From the NCBI RefSeq assembly GCF_913063105.1, contig NZ_CAJXYQ010000011.1, forward strand, positions 80,133-144,132: DNA of 64,000 nt. Direction: 5' to 3'. Below, in pieces: positions 18,340-25,945 of the stretch. Below the pieces are notes generated by a model. It did not search any database. It saw only the letters and a program-made list of their open reading frames with translations, and was not told the DNA's origin. Position 1 is the stretch's first letter. The number at the start of each line of letters is the position of its first letter. The stretch comes from an uncultured Draconibacterium sp. (lineage in GTDB: Bacteria > Bacteroidota > Bacteroidia > Bacteroidales > Prolixibacteraceae). Position numbers and translations under genes: made by a program.

Positions 18340-19542
18340 CTACACTTTTTGCAACACCATCGACAGCCCCTGCCCAACTCCCACACACATAGTGCACAGG
18401 GCATATTGGCGACCTGATTCGTGCAATTGATGCCAGGCGGTTGTTACCAATCGGGCTCCTGACATTCCCAAAGGATGCCCCAGTGCGATTGCACCTCCAA
18501 GCGGATTTAACCGGGGATCGTTGTCGGCTATGCCAAATTCACGGATACAGGCCAATGATTGAGCGGCAAAGGCTTCATTCAGTTCGATAATATCTATCTG
18601 TTTGAATTTCAGCCCCAAACGTTTTAACAACTTATCAGTTGCAGGCACGGGACCAATTCCCATAATTCGAGGGGGCACCCCGGCAGCCTGCATACCCAAA
18701 ATTTTTGCCCGTGGGGTTAGGTGGTATCTTTTCACAGCAGCTTGTGATGCTACAATTACAGCTGCCGCCCCATCGTTTATTCCCGACGCATTTCCGGCAG
18801 TAACTGTTGTTCCAGCACCATAAACAGGTTTTAAGGAGGCCAGTTTTTCGAGCGACGATAAACGGGGGTGCTCGTCTTTGTCAACAAGCATAGCTTCGCC
18901 TTTTTGCTGTGGAATAGCCAAGGGCATTATCTCTTTACCCAGAGATCCGTTTTTCTGCGCTTCGGCAGTTTTTAGCTGGCTGTGATGCGCAAATTTATCC
19001 TGATCTTCGCGACTTATGTTGTATTCTTTTGCCAGATTTTCGGCAGTGCAAATCAGCGGATCGGTACCAAACCGCGCTTTAAATTCTGGATTCACAAAAC
19101 GCCAGCCAATGGTAGAGTCGTACATTTCGGCATTTCGCGAAAAAGCCTGTGTTGACTTAGCAACAACCATTGGCGCCCGCGACATACTTTCTACACCGCC
19201 GGCAATAATAAGATCGGCCTCACCAGTTTTGATGGCCCTTGCTGCTATGCCAATGGCTTCCATTCCCGACGAACACAGGCGGTTAACCGTAAGCCCCGGT
19301 ACACTTTCGGGCAAGCCGGCCAACAGCAAAGCCATACGTGCCACATTTCGGTTATCTTCGCCGGCCTGGTTGGCGCAGCCCAAAATTACATCATCAATGG
19401 CTACGGGATCAATAACAGTATTTCGTTCCAGCAACTTTTTTATGGGCATGGCTGCCAAATCATCGGTTCGTATTGCTGATAAGGCTCCTCCATATTTTCC
19501 TACCGGTGTGCGAATAGCATCGCAAATAAAAGCTTCATTCAT
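18340..19542 (-). CDS. PcaF-like 3-oxoadipyl-CoA thiolase
   Basis: 400 residues. Thiolase residues: nucleophile C90 in NRLCSSG, H356 in GGAIALGHPLGMSGAR and C386 in CTMCVGVGQG. The blocks AFICDAIRTPVGKYGGALS, GCANQAGEDNRNVARM and YDSTIGWRFVNP match PcaF/PaaJ-type beta-ketoadipyl-CoA thiolases more than FadA or AtoB. PcaF cleaves 3-oxoadipyl-CoA with CoA into succinyl-CoA and acetyl-CoA. The start codon overlaps the aminotransferase stop by one base. No protocatechuate or catechol genes are near, so the 3-oxoadipate must come from elsewhere; the aminotransferase next door is the proposed source. Confidence 0.9.
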   Translation of the reverse strand: MNEAFICDAIRTPVGKYGGALSAIRTDDLAAMPIKKLLERNTVIDPVAIDDVILGCANQAGEDNRNVARMALLLAGLPESVPGLTVNRLCSSGMEAIGIAARAIKTGEADLIIAGGVESMSRAPMVVAKSTQAFSRNAEMYDSTIGWRFVNPEFKARFGTDPLICTAENLAKEYNISREDQDKFAHHSQLKTAEAQKNGSLGKEIMPLAIPQQKGEAMLVDKDEHPRLSSLEKLASLKPVYGAGTTVTAGNASGINDGAAAVIVASQAAVKRYHLTPRAKILGMQAAGVPPRIMGIGPVPATDKLLKRLGLKFKQIDIIELNEAFAAQSLACIREFGIADNDPRLNPLGGAIALGHPLGMSGARLVTTAWHQLHESGRQYALCTMCVGVGQGLSMVLQKV

Positions 19543-20879
19543 TATTCTGTTTCGTTTAATTTTACAATTGGTGCTTTATATTTTTTAAAGGCGCGGTACA
19601 AACCATCTGTAAGCTTATCTATTTCAGCCTGAGTAATTACTGTTGACAGCATGCACGAGAAGGTATTAATCATTAATGTATTTTCCTTGTAATACATGAA
19701 GTCGAGCAAATCGTTAATTATTTTTTTGGCAGGGGGACTGAGATATGCTTCGCGATAGGTAAGCGGAGCATTGGGGCGCAAATGCATACGGAACATTGAG
19801 CCTGCACCGGTAAGCGACACCGGCACATCAGCTAGTTTTATGGCTTCGCGGATTTGCTGAACGGCCTTTGAACTTAAGGCATTAATAGTTTCCACGGCCT
19901 TCTGGTTAAAATGTTCCATGGCCACAAAACCGGCTGTCATGGTAATTGGGTTTGCCGAAAATGTGCCGGAGTAAGGCAATAAGAGGTTCTTTTCGTGTGG
20001 ATCGAAAACCCGCATTACATCTGCTCTGCCGGCAACTGCGCCAACGGGAAAACCTCCACCGATAATTTTTCCCAGTGAAGTCAGGTCTGGTTTAACCGTA
20101 TAATTTTGTTGTGCTCCACCGTAATTTACCCTAAAGGTTACCACCTCGTCAAAAACCAGTAAAGCTTCGTTTTTACGAGTCCAACTGTAAAGGGCTTCAA
20201 TAAAACTTTCATTTCCGGGCATCAGACCAACCCGGTGTGGAACCGGATCGACAATTACACAGGCAATATCAGCAGCATGTTTGTCTAAAATACTTAAGGT
20301 ACGCTCGATATTATTATACGGGTAGATGATTACATCTTTTGAAACGCATGGCGGTGTACCGTGTGCTAATGGCACGCTGCTTGGCTGGTCTTCTTTTCCC
20401 CAGTTTGAAGGGTTGGCCATTTGACTAACTTCAGCAAAATCGTAAGTACCATGGTAAGCCCCCTCGGCCTTAGCGATTTTGGGTCGACCGGTGAAAGCCC
20501 TTGAGGCTTTAATCATTGCCATTACCGCTTCCGTACCTGAATTGGTAAATCGTATACGCTCAAAACTCTCTACGCGTTGGGTAAGGTGAGTAGCAAAAGC
20601 TACTTCAATTTCGGAAGCCAAGGTATAAGCAGTGCCCTTACGTAATTGATTGATAACAGCCTCGACAATAGGCTGAAAAGAATGCCCATGAATTAAGGCG
20701 GCCATATTGTTTGCAAAATCGGTTCGAACCGTTCCGTCAATATCGGTAATAAAGCATCCGGAAGCGGTATTAGCATAGTTTGGATAAGGTTTTCTGAAAA
20801 CAGTGTTTCGGCTAACGCCTCCACTAATTACCTGCTGAGCCCGGTTATAAATCTCTTCGCTTTGTTCTTTTTTTGCCAT
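19542..20879 (-). CDS. Class III aminotransferase (GSAM-like; beta-amino-acid type, proposed 3-aminoadipate aminotransferase)
   Basis: 445 residues. PLP-enzyme features: SGTEAV (114-119), YHGTYD (142-147), D244 in VFDEV and the Schiff-base lysine K271 in SLGKIIGGGFPVGA. The framework is that of glutamate-1-semialdehyde aminomutase. A heme-pathway role is unlikely because of the catabolic operon. The same subgroup includes known beta-phenylalanine/beta-amino acid aminotransferases. Arginines R24 and R29 in GGVSRNTVFRKP lie where beta-transaminases place a carboxylate-binding arginine (by recall, not computed). The inferred reaction is 3-aminoadipate + 2-oxoglutarate to 3-oxoadipate + glutamate. 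It is 11 bases downstream of the CoA-transferase B gene and coupled to the thiolase. Confidence 0.8.
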   Translation of the reverse strand: MAKKEQSEEIYNRAQQVISGGVSRNTVFRKPYPNYANTASGCFITDIDGTVRTDFANNMAALIHGHSFQPIVEAVINQLRKGTAYTLASEIEVAFATHLTQRVESFERIRFTNSGTEAVMAMIKASRAFTGRPKIAKAEGAYHGTYDFAEVSQMANPSNWGKEDQPSSVPLAHGTPPCVSKDVIIYPYNNIERTLSILDKHAADIACVIVDPVPHRVGLMPGNESFIEALYSWTRKNEALLVFDEVVTFRVNYGGAQQNYTVKPDLTSLGKIIGGGFPVGAVAGRADVMRVFDPHEKNLLLPYSGTFSANPITMTAGFVAMEHFNQKAVETINALSSKAVQQIREAIKLADVPVSLTGAGSMFRMHLRPNAPLTYREAYLSPPAKKIINDLLDFMYYKENTLMINTFSCMLSTVITQAEIDKLTDGLYRAFKKYKAPIVKLNETE

Positions 20880-20890
20880 CGTTTTATGGT

Positions 20891-21556
20891 TTACTGTTTT
20901 GATGACTCTATTAATTTTGCATCGGTATGTTGCTGCAAATATTTAAAACTAACGTTTGGTGCCAGCTCACGTACCTGAAGCTTTTTATTCACCACATCAA
21001 GAATAGCCAGGTCGGTGTAGATTCTGCTTACCACATTTTTTCCGGTTAGCGGATAAGTGCATTGTTTTACAATTTTTGAGAGCCCGGTTTTTGTGGTGTG
21101 TTTTGTAATTACAAAAATTGTTTTTACCCCTGCCACCAAATCCATAGCGCCACCCACCGCCGGAATATCATCAGGATTACCGGTTGACCAATTGGCCAGG
21201 TTGCCTTCTTCAGAAACCTGGTAGGCTCCTAAAACACAAATATCGATGTGTCCGCCGCGAATCATGGCAAAGCTGTCGGCATGATGAAAATAAGCTGCAC
21301 CCGGAACTGCCGTGACGTATTTCTTACCGGCATTTACCAGCTCCGGGTCTTCGGCACCCGGAGGAGCTACTTTGCCCATTCCCAGCAAGCCATTTTCGGT
21401 ATGATAGATTACCTCCCGGCCTTCAGGAATATAACCTGCTACCAACTCGGGAATCCCGATACCAAGGTTTACGTAGGCGCCATCATGAATATCCATGGCT
21501 ACTTTTTGTGCCATTTGGGCTGTACTCCACCCTATAGTTTTATTGTTTGATTCCAT
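20891..21556 (-). CDS. 3-oxoacid/3-oxoadipate CoA-transferase subunit B (PcaJ-like)
   Basis: 221 residues. The catalytic glutamate is E54 in TENGLLGMG. Other family blocks are AYVNLGIGIP, NAGKKYVTAVPGAAYFHHADSFAMIRGGHIDICVLGA (shortened here as GGHIDICVLGA), IPAVGGAMDL and CTYPLTGKNVVSRIYTDLA. The wording is close to PcaJ. With the A subunit it moves CoA from succinyl-CoA to a 3-oxoacid. Together with a PcaF-like thiolase, 3-oxoadipate is the most economical substrate; acetoacetate (SCOT-type) is the alternative. It overlaps the A-subunit gene by 17 bases. Confidence 0.88.
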   Translation of the reverse strand: MESNNKTIGWSTAQMAQKVAMDIHDGAYVNLGIGIPELVAGYIPEGREVIYHTENGLLGMGKVAPPGAEDPELVNAGKKYVTAVPGAAYFHHADSFAMIRGGHIDICVLGAYQVSEEGNLANWSTGNPDDIPAVGGAMDLVAGVKTIFVITKHTTKTGLSKIVKQCTYPLTGKNVVSRIYTDLAILDVVNKKLQVRELAPNVSFKYLQQHTDAKLIESSKQ

Positions 21557-22262
21557 GATATTTTTTGTTTTCTGCTACCAGTTTTGATTCGTCAACCGGA
21601 TGAATAATTTCAACCACACGGTGCACAAATATTCCGGGAGTTACCACGTGTTCCGGATCAATTGCTCCGGGATCTACCAGCTTTCGTGCCTGCACAATGG
21701 TGGTGTTTGCAGCCATGCACATTACCGGTCCAAAATTGCGGGCCGTTTTATTGTACACCAGGTTACCATATTTATCGGCAGCAGCACATTTCACCAAAGC
21801 AAAATCGGCTTTTATTGCCTCTTCCAAAACATAACTGCGGCCATTAAACCTGCGTATTTCTTTACCTTCAGCCAAGGGAGTATTTACGGTTGTTGACGTA
21901 AAAAAAGCGGGTATCCCTGCTCCGGCGGCCCTTATGCGCTCGGCCAGTGTACCTTGCGGCACCAGCTCCAGCTCTATTTTGCCGGCGCGGTACAGCTCCG
22001 GAAAAACAACAGAAATAGCTGTTCGTGGAAAAGAACAAATGATTTTTCGTACCTGGCGGTTTTCGATTAAAGCAGCCAATCCCACATGCCCACTTCCGGC
22101 ATTATTGCTTACCACAGTTAAATCCTTTGCCCCCTGATCAACCAGGGCATGGATAAGCTCAACCGGGCTGCCGGCTTCGCCAAAGCCGCTAATCATTACA
22201 ATGGCGCCATCAAAAATATCCGAAACGGCTTCTTTTACCGATTGTACCTGCTTGTTAATCAT
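21540..22262 (-). CDS. 3-oxoacid/3-oxoadipate CoA-transferase subunit A (PcaI-like)
   Basis: 240 residues, usual for the family. Recognisable blocks are VMISGFGEAGSPVELI (CoA-transferase signature near 22-37), LTVVSNNAGSG, RKIICSFPR, LYRAGKIELELVPQGTLAER, ARNFGPVMCMAA and DPEHVVTPGIFVHRVVE. These track PcaI closely. It begins inside the end of the aminomutase gene (8-base overlap) and overlaps the B subunit by 17 bases, so aminomutase and CoA-transferase are made together. Confidence 0.88.
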   Translation of the reverse strand: MINKQVQSVKEAVSDIFDGAIVMISGFGEAGSPVELIHALVDQGAKDLTVVSNNAGSGHVGLAALIENRQVRKIICSFPRTAISVVFPELYRAGKIELELVPQGTLAERIRAAGAGIPAFFTSTTVNTPLAEGKEIRRFNGRSYVLEEAIKADFALVKCAAADKYGNLVYNKTARNFGPVMCMAANTTIVQARKLVDPGAIDPEHVVTPGIFVHRVVEIIHPVDESKLVAENKKYHGIKQ

Positions 22263-23823
22263 CGTTTTGTTGCTTTAACGATTCGAGTTTTAGTGCCTCT
22301 TCCAATTTACTTTCAATAATTTCCAGTTCATCTTCGTAGAAATATTTTTCAGCCTTCCATGGCATTAATTTCTCGATGGTATTTTCCTGCTCATCGTACT
22401 TTGCAAAATATACGCGATCCATCCACTCCATGTTCCGTGCTTCGTTAAACTTTAGCACAAAAACTTTCTCGCCGTTAATTTCGGCTGTTCCCATTAAGGA
22501 CGTTTTTCCGGCAGAAGAGGTCATGGTTATATACCGCGATGGGCGGTTTATTGATGCCAGGCTTCGATATACTTTGCTGAATATTTTTGTTATATCGGCA
22601 AGGGGAGCTGTAAAATGATGATGTTCGCCGGTAGGACGTGCACAATACATGGAATGAAAACCAATGCCGGTAATAGCCATAATATTTCCAAGGTCGATCC
22701 AGTTTTGTGCCGACCGGTCAATATCCACCTCCCCTTTTTCGTTTTTATATAAACTAATGGTGTTCATTATCGGGCTTTGGCTTTTAATTTTTATGCCATA
22801 TTTCTTCAAACGCTGAACTGCTGCCAATGCTCCGGGGTTTGTTAACTCGCGGGGAGTCGACAAGTGTGCCATCCATACCACCTGAATACCGTTGTTTACC
22901 ACCTTTTTCAGTAAGTGGAGAATTGGAGTAAAATGCTCGCTCAATAAAAACTCGGGGTGAAAAGATATGGCTCGTGAACCTATTCTCAGGGTTCGGATAT
23001 GTAAAAGCTCTTCATCTTCAATTAGCGGCGTAACATAAGCTTTAAGGCGCTTATGCGAAATGTATCCGCCATCGCCGCCGGTAATTAAAATATCGGATAT
23101 TTCAGGATGTTTTTTAAGGTACTTGTGCACCTGCCCGATATCGTGCTGCACAAACATATCTTCATCACCACGCACCTGTGCATGCCTGAAACAATAGGTA
23201 CAAAAAGCAAAGCAGTTTTGCGTGCCTGCATCCAAAATAAGTTTTATTGGCGGGTATTTGTGTTGACTTCCATCTAATATTTCCAGCTGTCCCAGCTCAT
23301 TATAAAAAAATGGTTTGTTCAGCTTCTGTTTGCCATCGTGCGGGTTGGTTTTGAGCTGGTAGGCCTCCACCACTTTTAATCGCTGTTCATCATCAGCCGC
23401 ATCCAGGTATTTTTTCGTGTCTTCAGCATTTATCATTCCCGGCTGCGGAAATATCAGGTAATAATTTGGGTCATTGTGGTAATTGCTCCAGTTGATGGTA
23501 TTTAAAATATGCTTGGTTGCCATAAACCGGTATACCTCGAGAAAGAATTCGCGTTCCTTCACTCTGTCGAGCACAATGCCATTCTTTTTTAGTACATGCA
23601 AAATTTCGCGAAACCCGATTAAGCCTGTATAGTGTGTCTTTCCTGTAAACATGGGGGTTTCTGTTTGCTTAAAGCCCGAATACTGCGGATAACACTTTTG
23701 CAAACGGTTTACAATACCGGCTGGTAAAAGTTGCTCATTAAGAATAGTTTGTACGGTTTCGGGGGCAAAATCATAGACACGCGTCAGATCTTTAACATCA
23801 TAAGCATCTTCTATTCTGTTCAT
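22255..23823 (-). CDS. KamA-family radical SAM/PLP 2,3-aminomutase (proposed 2-aminoadipate 2,3-aminomutase)
   Basis: 522 residues from the ATG at 23823; an ATG 15 codons upstream also exists. The radical SAM motif CxxxCxxC is C204/C208/C211 (CFAFCTYCFRH), and the PLP lysine is K440 (SSAGKTS). Hand alignment to Clostridium lysine 2,3-aminomutase places Arg396 (CARPTGEHHHF) where the first lysine-side-chain aspartate stands and Thr433 where the second stands (VVDAPGGGGK versus ITMTSSAGK). Loss of both aspartates and gain of a base fits an acidic substrate, as in glutamate 2,3-aminomutase. With ALDH7 and PcaIJF neighbours, 2-aminoadipate to 3-aminoadipate is the inferred reaction. About 100 residues longer than classic KamA, mainly at the N-terminus. 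First gene of the operon. Confidence 0.82.
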   Translation of the reverse strand: MNRIEDAYDVKDLTRVYDFAPETVQTILNEQLLPAGIVNRLQKCYPQYSGFKQTETPMFTGKTHYTGLIGFREILHVLKKNGIVLDRVKEREFFLEVYRFMATKHILNTINWSNYHNDPNYYLIFPQPGMINAEDTKKYLDAADDEQRLKVVEAYQLKTNPHDGKQKLNKPFFYNELGQLEILDGSQHKYPPIKLILDAGTQNCFAFCTYCFRHAQVRGDEDMFVQHDIGQVHKYLKKHPEISDILITGGDGGYISHKRLKAYVTPLIEDEELLHIRTLRIGSRAISFHPEFLLSEHFTPILHLLKKVVNNGIQVVWMAHLSTPRELTNPGALAAVQRLKKYGIKIKSQSPIMNTISLYKNEKGEVDIDRSAQNWIDLGNIMAITGIGFHSMYCARPTGEHHHFTAPLADITKIFSKVYRSLASINRPSRYITMTSSAGKTSLMGTAEINGEKVFVLKFNEARNMEWMDRVYFAKYDEQENTIEKLMPWKAEKYFYEDELEIIESKLEEALKLESLKQQNDD

Positions 23824-24294
23824 TTTAAGTTTTTTAATGAAAATTTTCGTTGTTAATAAAGCCGACAAGTTGATATAAACCGGCTGTATCGGTTATCACA
23901 CCTACTGGCATAGCAACATATTCCGCATCCCTCTTACCGAAACCGATTAGAAAGAACAGTAATACCACTGGATTTACCAGCCGATTATTGGATAAGAGTT
24001 TTGAAAAATAATTGCTGGGGTTGCAGCTAATGTGAAACCAAATCTTCATCGAGGCACTCAGGCATGCCTTGATAGAAAAAAACCGGACATGAATACGATT
24101 GTACCATGTGCACAATTTATGAAAATAATAGTTTGCAGACTATGATATTTTTGATGTTTTATAAAACAGATATCTATCAGGAATTATTCAATAAAATTTC
24201 ACCATCTTAACGGGCTTTTTGTATAAACCACAAAAATCAGAACGAAAGCCACTAAATTTCGTTCATTTAATGAAACAATTAGGAGACAGAAAAG
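23824..24294. promoter_or_regulatory. Divergent control region between aminomutase operon and saccharopine dehydrogenase gene
   Basis: 471 bases without a convincing gene. GAACGAAA (24240-24247) and TTTCGTTC (24257-24264) form a perfect inverted repeat with a 9-base spacer, 30 bases before the plus-strand start, a good operator candidate. AGGAGA at 24281-24286 is a strong Shine-Dalgarno site, uncommon in Bacteroidota. A -7-like TATTTTTG lies at 24146-24153 without a well-spaced -33 box. A 93-codon minus frame (23834-24115) has no recognisable content and I do not call it. Confidence 0.55.
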
Positions 24295-25626
24295 ATGAAA
24301 GTATTATTACTTGGCGCCGGAATGGTAGCCAAACCTTTAGCCGATTATTTAATTAACAACCACATATTTTTAACTATTGCCAGCCGAACGCTGGCAAAAG
24401 CAGAGCAACTTGTTAATAAACGTGCAAATGCAAAAGCGGTGCAATGGACAGTTGACAACACGAATGAACTGGAAAAACTAATTAAGGCAAACGACCTCAC
24501 CATAAGCCTCTTGCCCTATAAACACCATGTAAGCGTTGCAAAACTTTGTATTAAGCATAAAAAAAACATGCTTACCACTTCTTACGTTTCAAAAGAAATG
24601 GAAGCCCTGAATGCCGAAGCAACAGCTGCCGGAATTGTTATTTTGAATGAGATTGGTGTTGATCCGGGCTTTGACCACATGACAGCCATGCGGATTATAG
24701 ATAAAGTACAGACTGATGGCGGAAAAATTAAAGAATTTTATTCGCTTTGTGGAGCTTTAGCTGCTCCTGAGGAGGCCGACAATCCATTTCGATACAAATT
24801 TTCGTGGTCGCCAAGAGGTGTTATTATGGCCGGAAATAACGGTGCAAAGTATAAGAAAGATGGTAAGGTAGTTGAAATTCCTTCAGAAAAATTATTTAAA
24901 AATCCATTAAAAATCAGTTTCCCCGAACTGGGAGAAATGGAAGTATACCCAAACCGCGACTCGCTGCAATACATTAACATATATAATTTACCTCACGTAG
25001 AAACCATGTACCGGGGAACCTTCCGCTATCCGGATTGGTGTGAAATAATGGATGCGTTAAAATCGCTGGGCTTGCTTAGCTACCAGAAGCAAAGTTTTGC
25101 CGGTAAAACCTATAAAAAAATTATGGCCCGGCAACTTGAAGTTTACCCGGCAAACATAAAAGAAAAGGCAGCAGAACGCTTAGGCCTCTCCATCGACAGC
25201 CCCGCAATTTTGGCTATGGAATGGCTGGGCTTGTTTAGCGATTACCTGGTATCGATGGACGAAGGGTCAAACTTTGACCTGACCACCGATTTAATGCTAA
25301 AAAAGATGATGTTACCTAAGGGAGCACGCGACATGGTAATTATGCTCCATGCCTTTGTGGTTGAAAATGCCGATGGAAGCAAGCAGGTAATAAAATCAAG
25401 TTTGCTGGATTTTGCCACCGAAGAAGACACATCGATAGCGCGCACGGTTGCTTTACCGGCTGCTATCGCCGCAAAAATGATTATAGAGGGTAAAATCTTA
25501 GAAAAAGGAGTACTCCGCCCGATAATGAAAACGGTTTACGAACCGGTGCTGACGGCATTAAAAGAAGAGGGAATTGCAATGACCGAAGAATGGGGCTTGC
25601 CGGAAAATGAAAAAATAAGCCTGTAA
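24295..25626 (+). CDS. Saccharopine dehydrogenase, LYS9-type (copy 2)
   Basis: 443 residues. The Rossmann start LLLGAGMVAKPLADYL is followed by LTTSYVSKEM (about 97-106), LNEIGVDPGFDHMTAMR (about 120-136), CGALAAPEEADNPFRYKFSWSPRG (about 150-173) and YPNRDSLQYINIYNLP, all close to yeast LYS9. It should catalyse saccharopine to aminoadipate semialdehyde + glutamate. It is transcribed divergently from the aminomutase operon and preceded by a strong Shine-Dalgarno site and an inverted repeat. It is clearly paralogous to copy 1 (15156-16505). Of the two it looks closer to canonical LYS9. Having two copies but no lysine-ketoglutarate reductase is odd. Confidence 0.9.
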   Translation: MKVLLLGAGMVAKPLADYLINNHIFLTIASRTLAKAEQLVNKRANAKAVQWTVDNTNELEKLIKANDLTISLLPYKHHVSVAKLCIKHKKNMLTTSYVSKEMEALNAEATAAGIVILNEIGVDPGFDHMTAMRIIDKVQTDGGKIKEFYSLCGALAAPEEADNPFRYKFSWSPRGVIMAGNNGAKYKKDGKVVEIPSEKLFKNPLKISFPELGEMEVYPNRDSLQYINIYNLPHVETMYRGTFRYPDWCEIMDALKSLGLLSYQKQSFAGKTYKKIMARQLEVYPANIKEKAAERLGLSIDSPAILAMEWLGLFSDYLVSMDEGSNFDLTTDLMLKKMMLPKGARDMVIMLHAFVVENADGSKQVIKSSLLDFATEEDTSIARTVALPAAIAAKMIIEGKILEKGVLRPIMKTVYEPVLTALKEEGIAMTEEWGLPENEKISL

Positions 25627-25650
25627 TATCCGGTGTGAAGAAGAAAACGT

Positions 25651-25902
25651 ATGAGCACAAAACAACAGCTTTTATCGGCACTGGAGGCCGAACAGGCAGG
25701 CGATTGGGACAAAGCTCATGAAATTGTCCAGGTAATGCAGGATAAACAAGCTTTCTGGATTCATGCCTACCTGCACCGCAAAGAGCCTGATGTTGGAAAC
25801 GCGGCTTATTGGTACCAGCAGGCCAATAAACCTTTTCCGCATTGCAGCTACGATGAAGAGTGGCAGGCCATTTTTAATCACATAAAAAAACTGAAAGAGT
25901 AA
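25651..25902 (+). CDS. Small conserved hypothetical protein
   Basis: 83 residues, starting 24 bases after the saccharopine dehydrogenase stop and probably co-transcribed with it. It is acidic-helical with the block LEAEQAGDWDKAHEIVQ (about 10-26) and YWYQQANKPFPHCS (about 52-65), suggesting a short TPR/Sel1-like helical pair. I have the impression of similar small proteins in many bacteria but cannot name a family. No signal peptide or metal motif. Function unknown. Confidence 0.7.
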   Translation: MSTKQQLLSALEAEQAGDWDKAHEIVQVMQDKQAFWIHAYLHRKEPDVGNAAYWYQQANKPFPHCSYDEEWQAIFNHIKKLKE

Positions 25903-25945
25903 AACCAACGTTGTTTCTCTTTCAGTCTTTTTATGGCATCACATG

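Noticed and set aside
18340..22262. Part of a protocatechuate/aromatic beta-ketoadipate pathway
   Set aside because: No ring-cleavage or lactonising genes nearby; the neighbours are lysine-type enzymes instead.
22255..23823. Lysine 2,3-aminomutase of the lysine fermentation pathway
   Set aside because: The window lacks kamDE, kdd, kce and kal, and both lysine-binding aspartates are replaced.
23834..24115. 93-residue minus-strand frame upstream of the aminomutase
   Set aside because: No family resemblance; kept as part of the control region.
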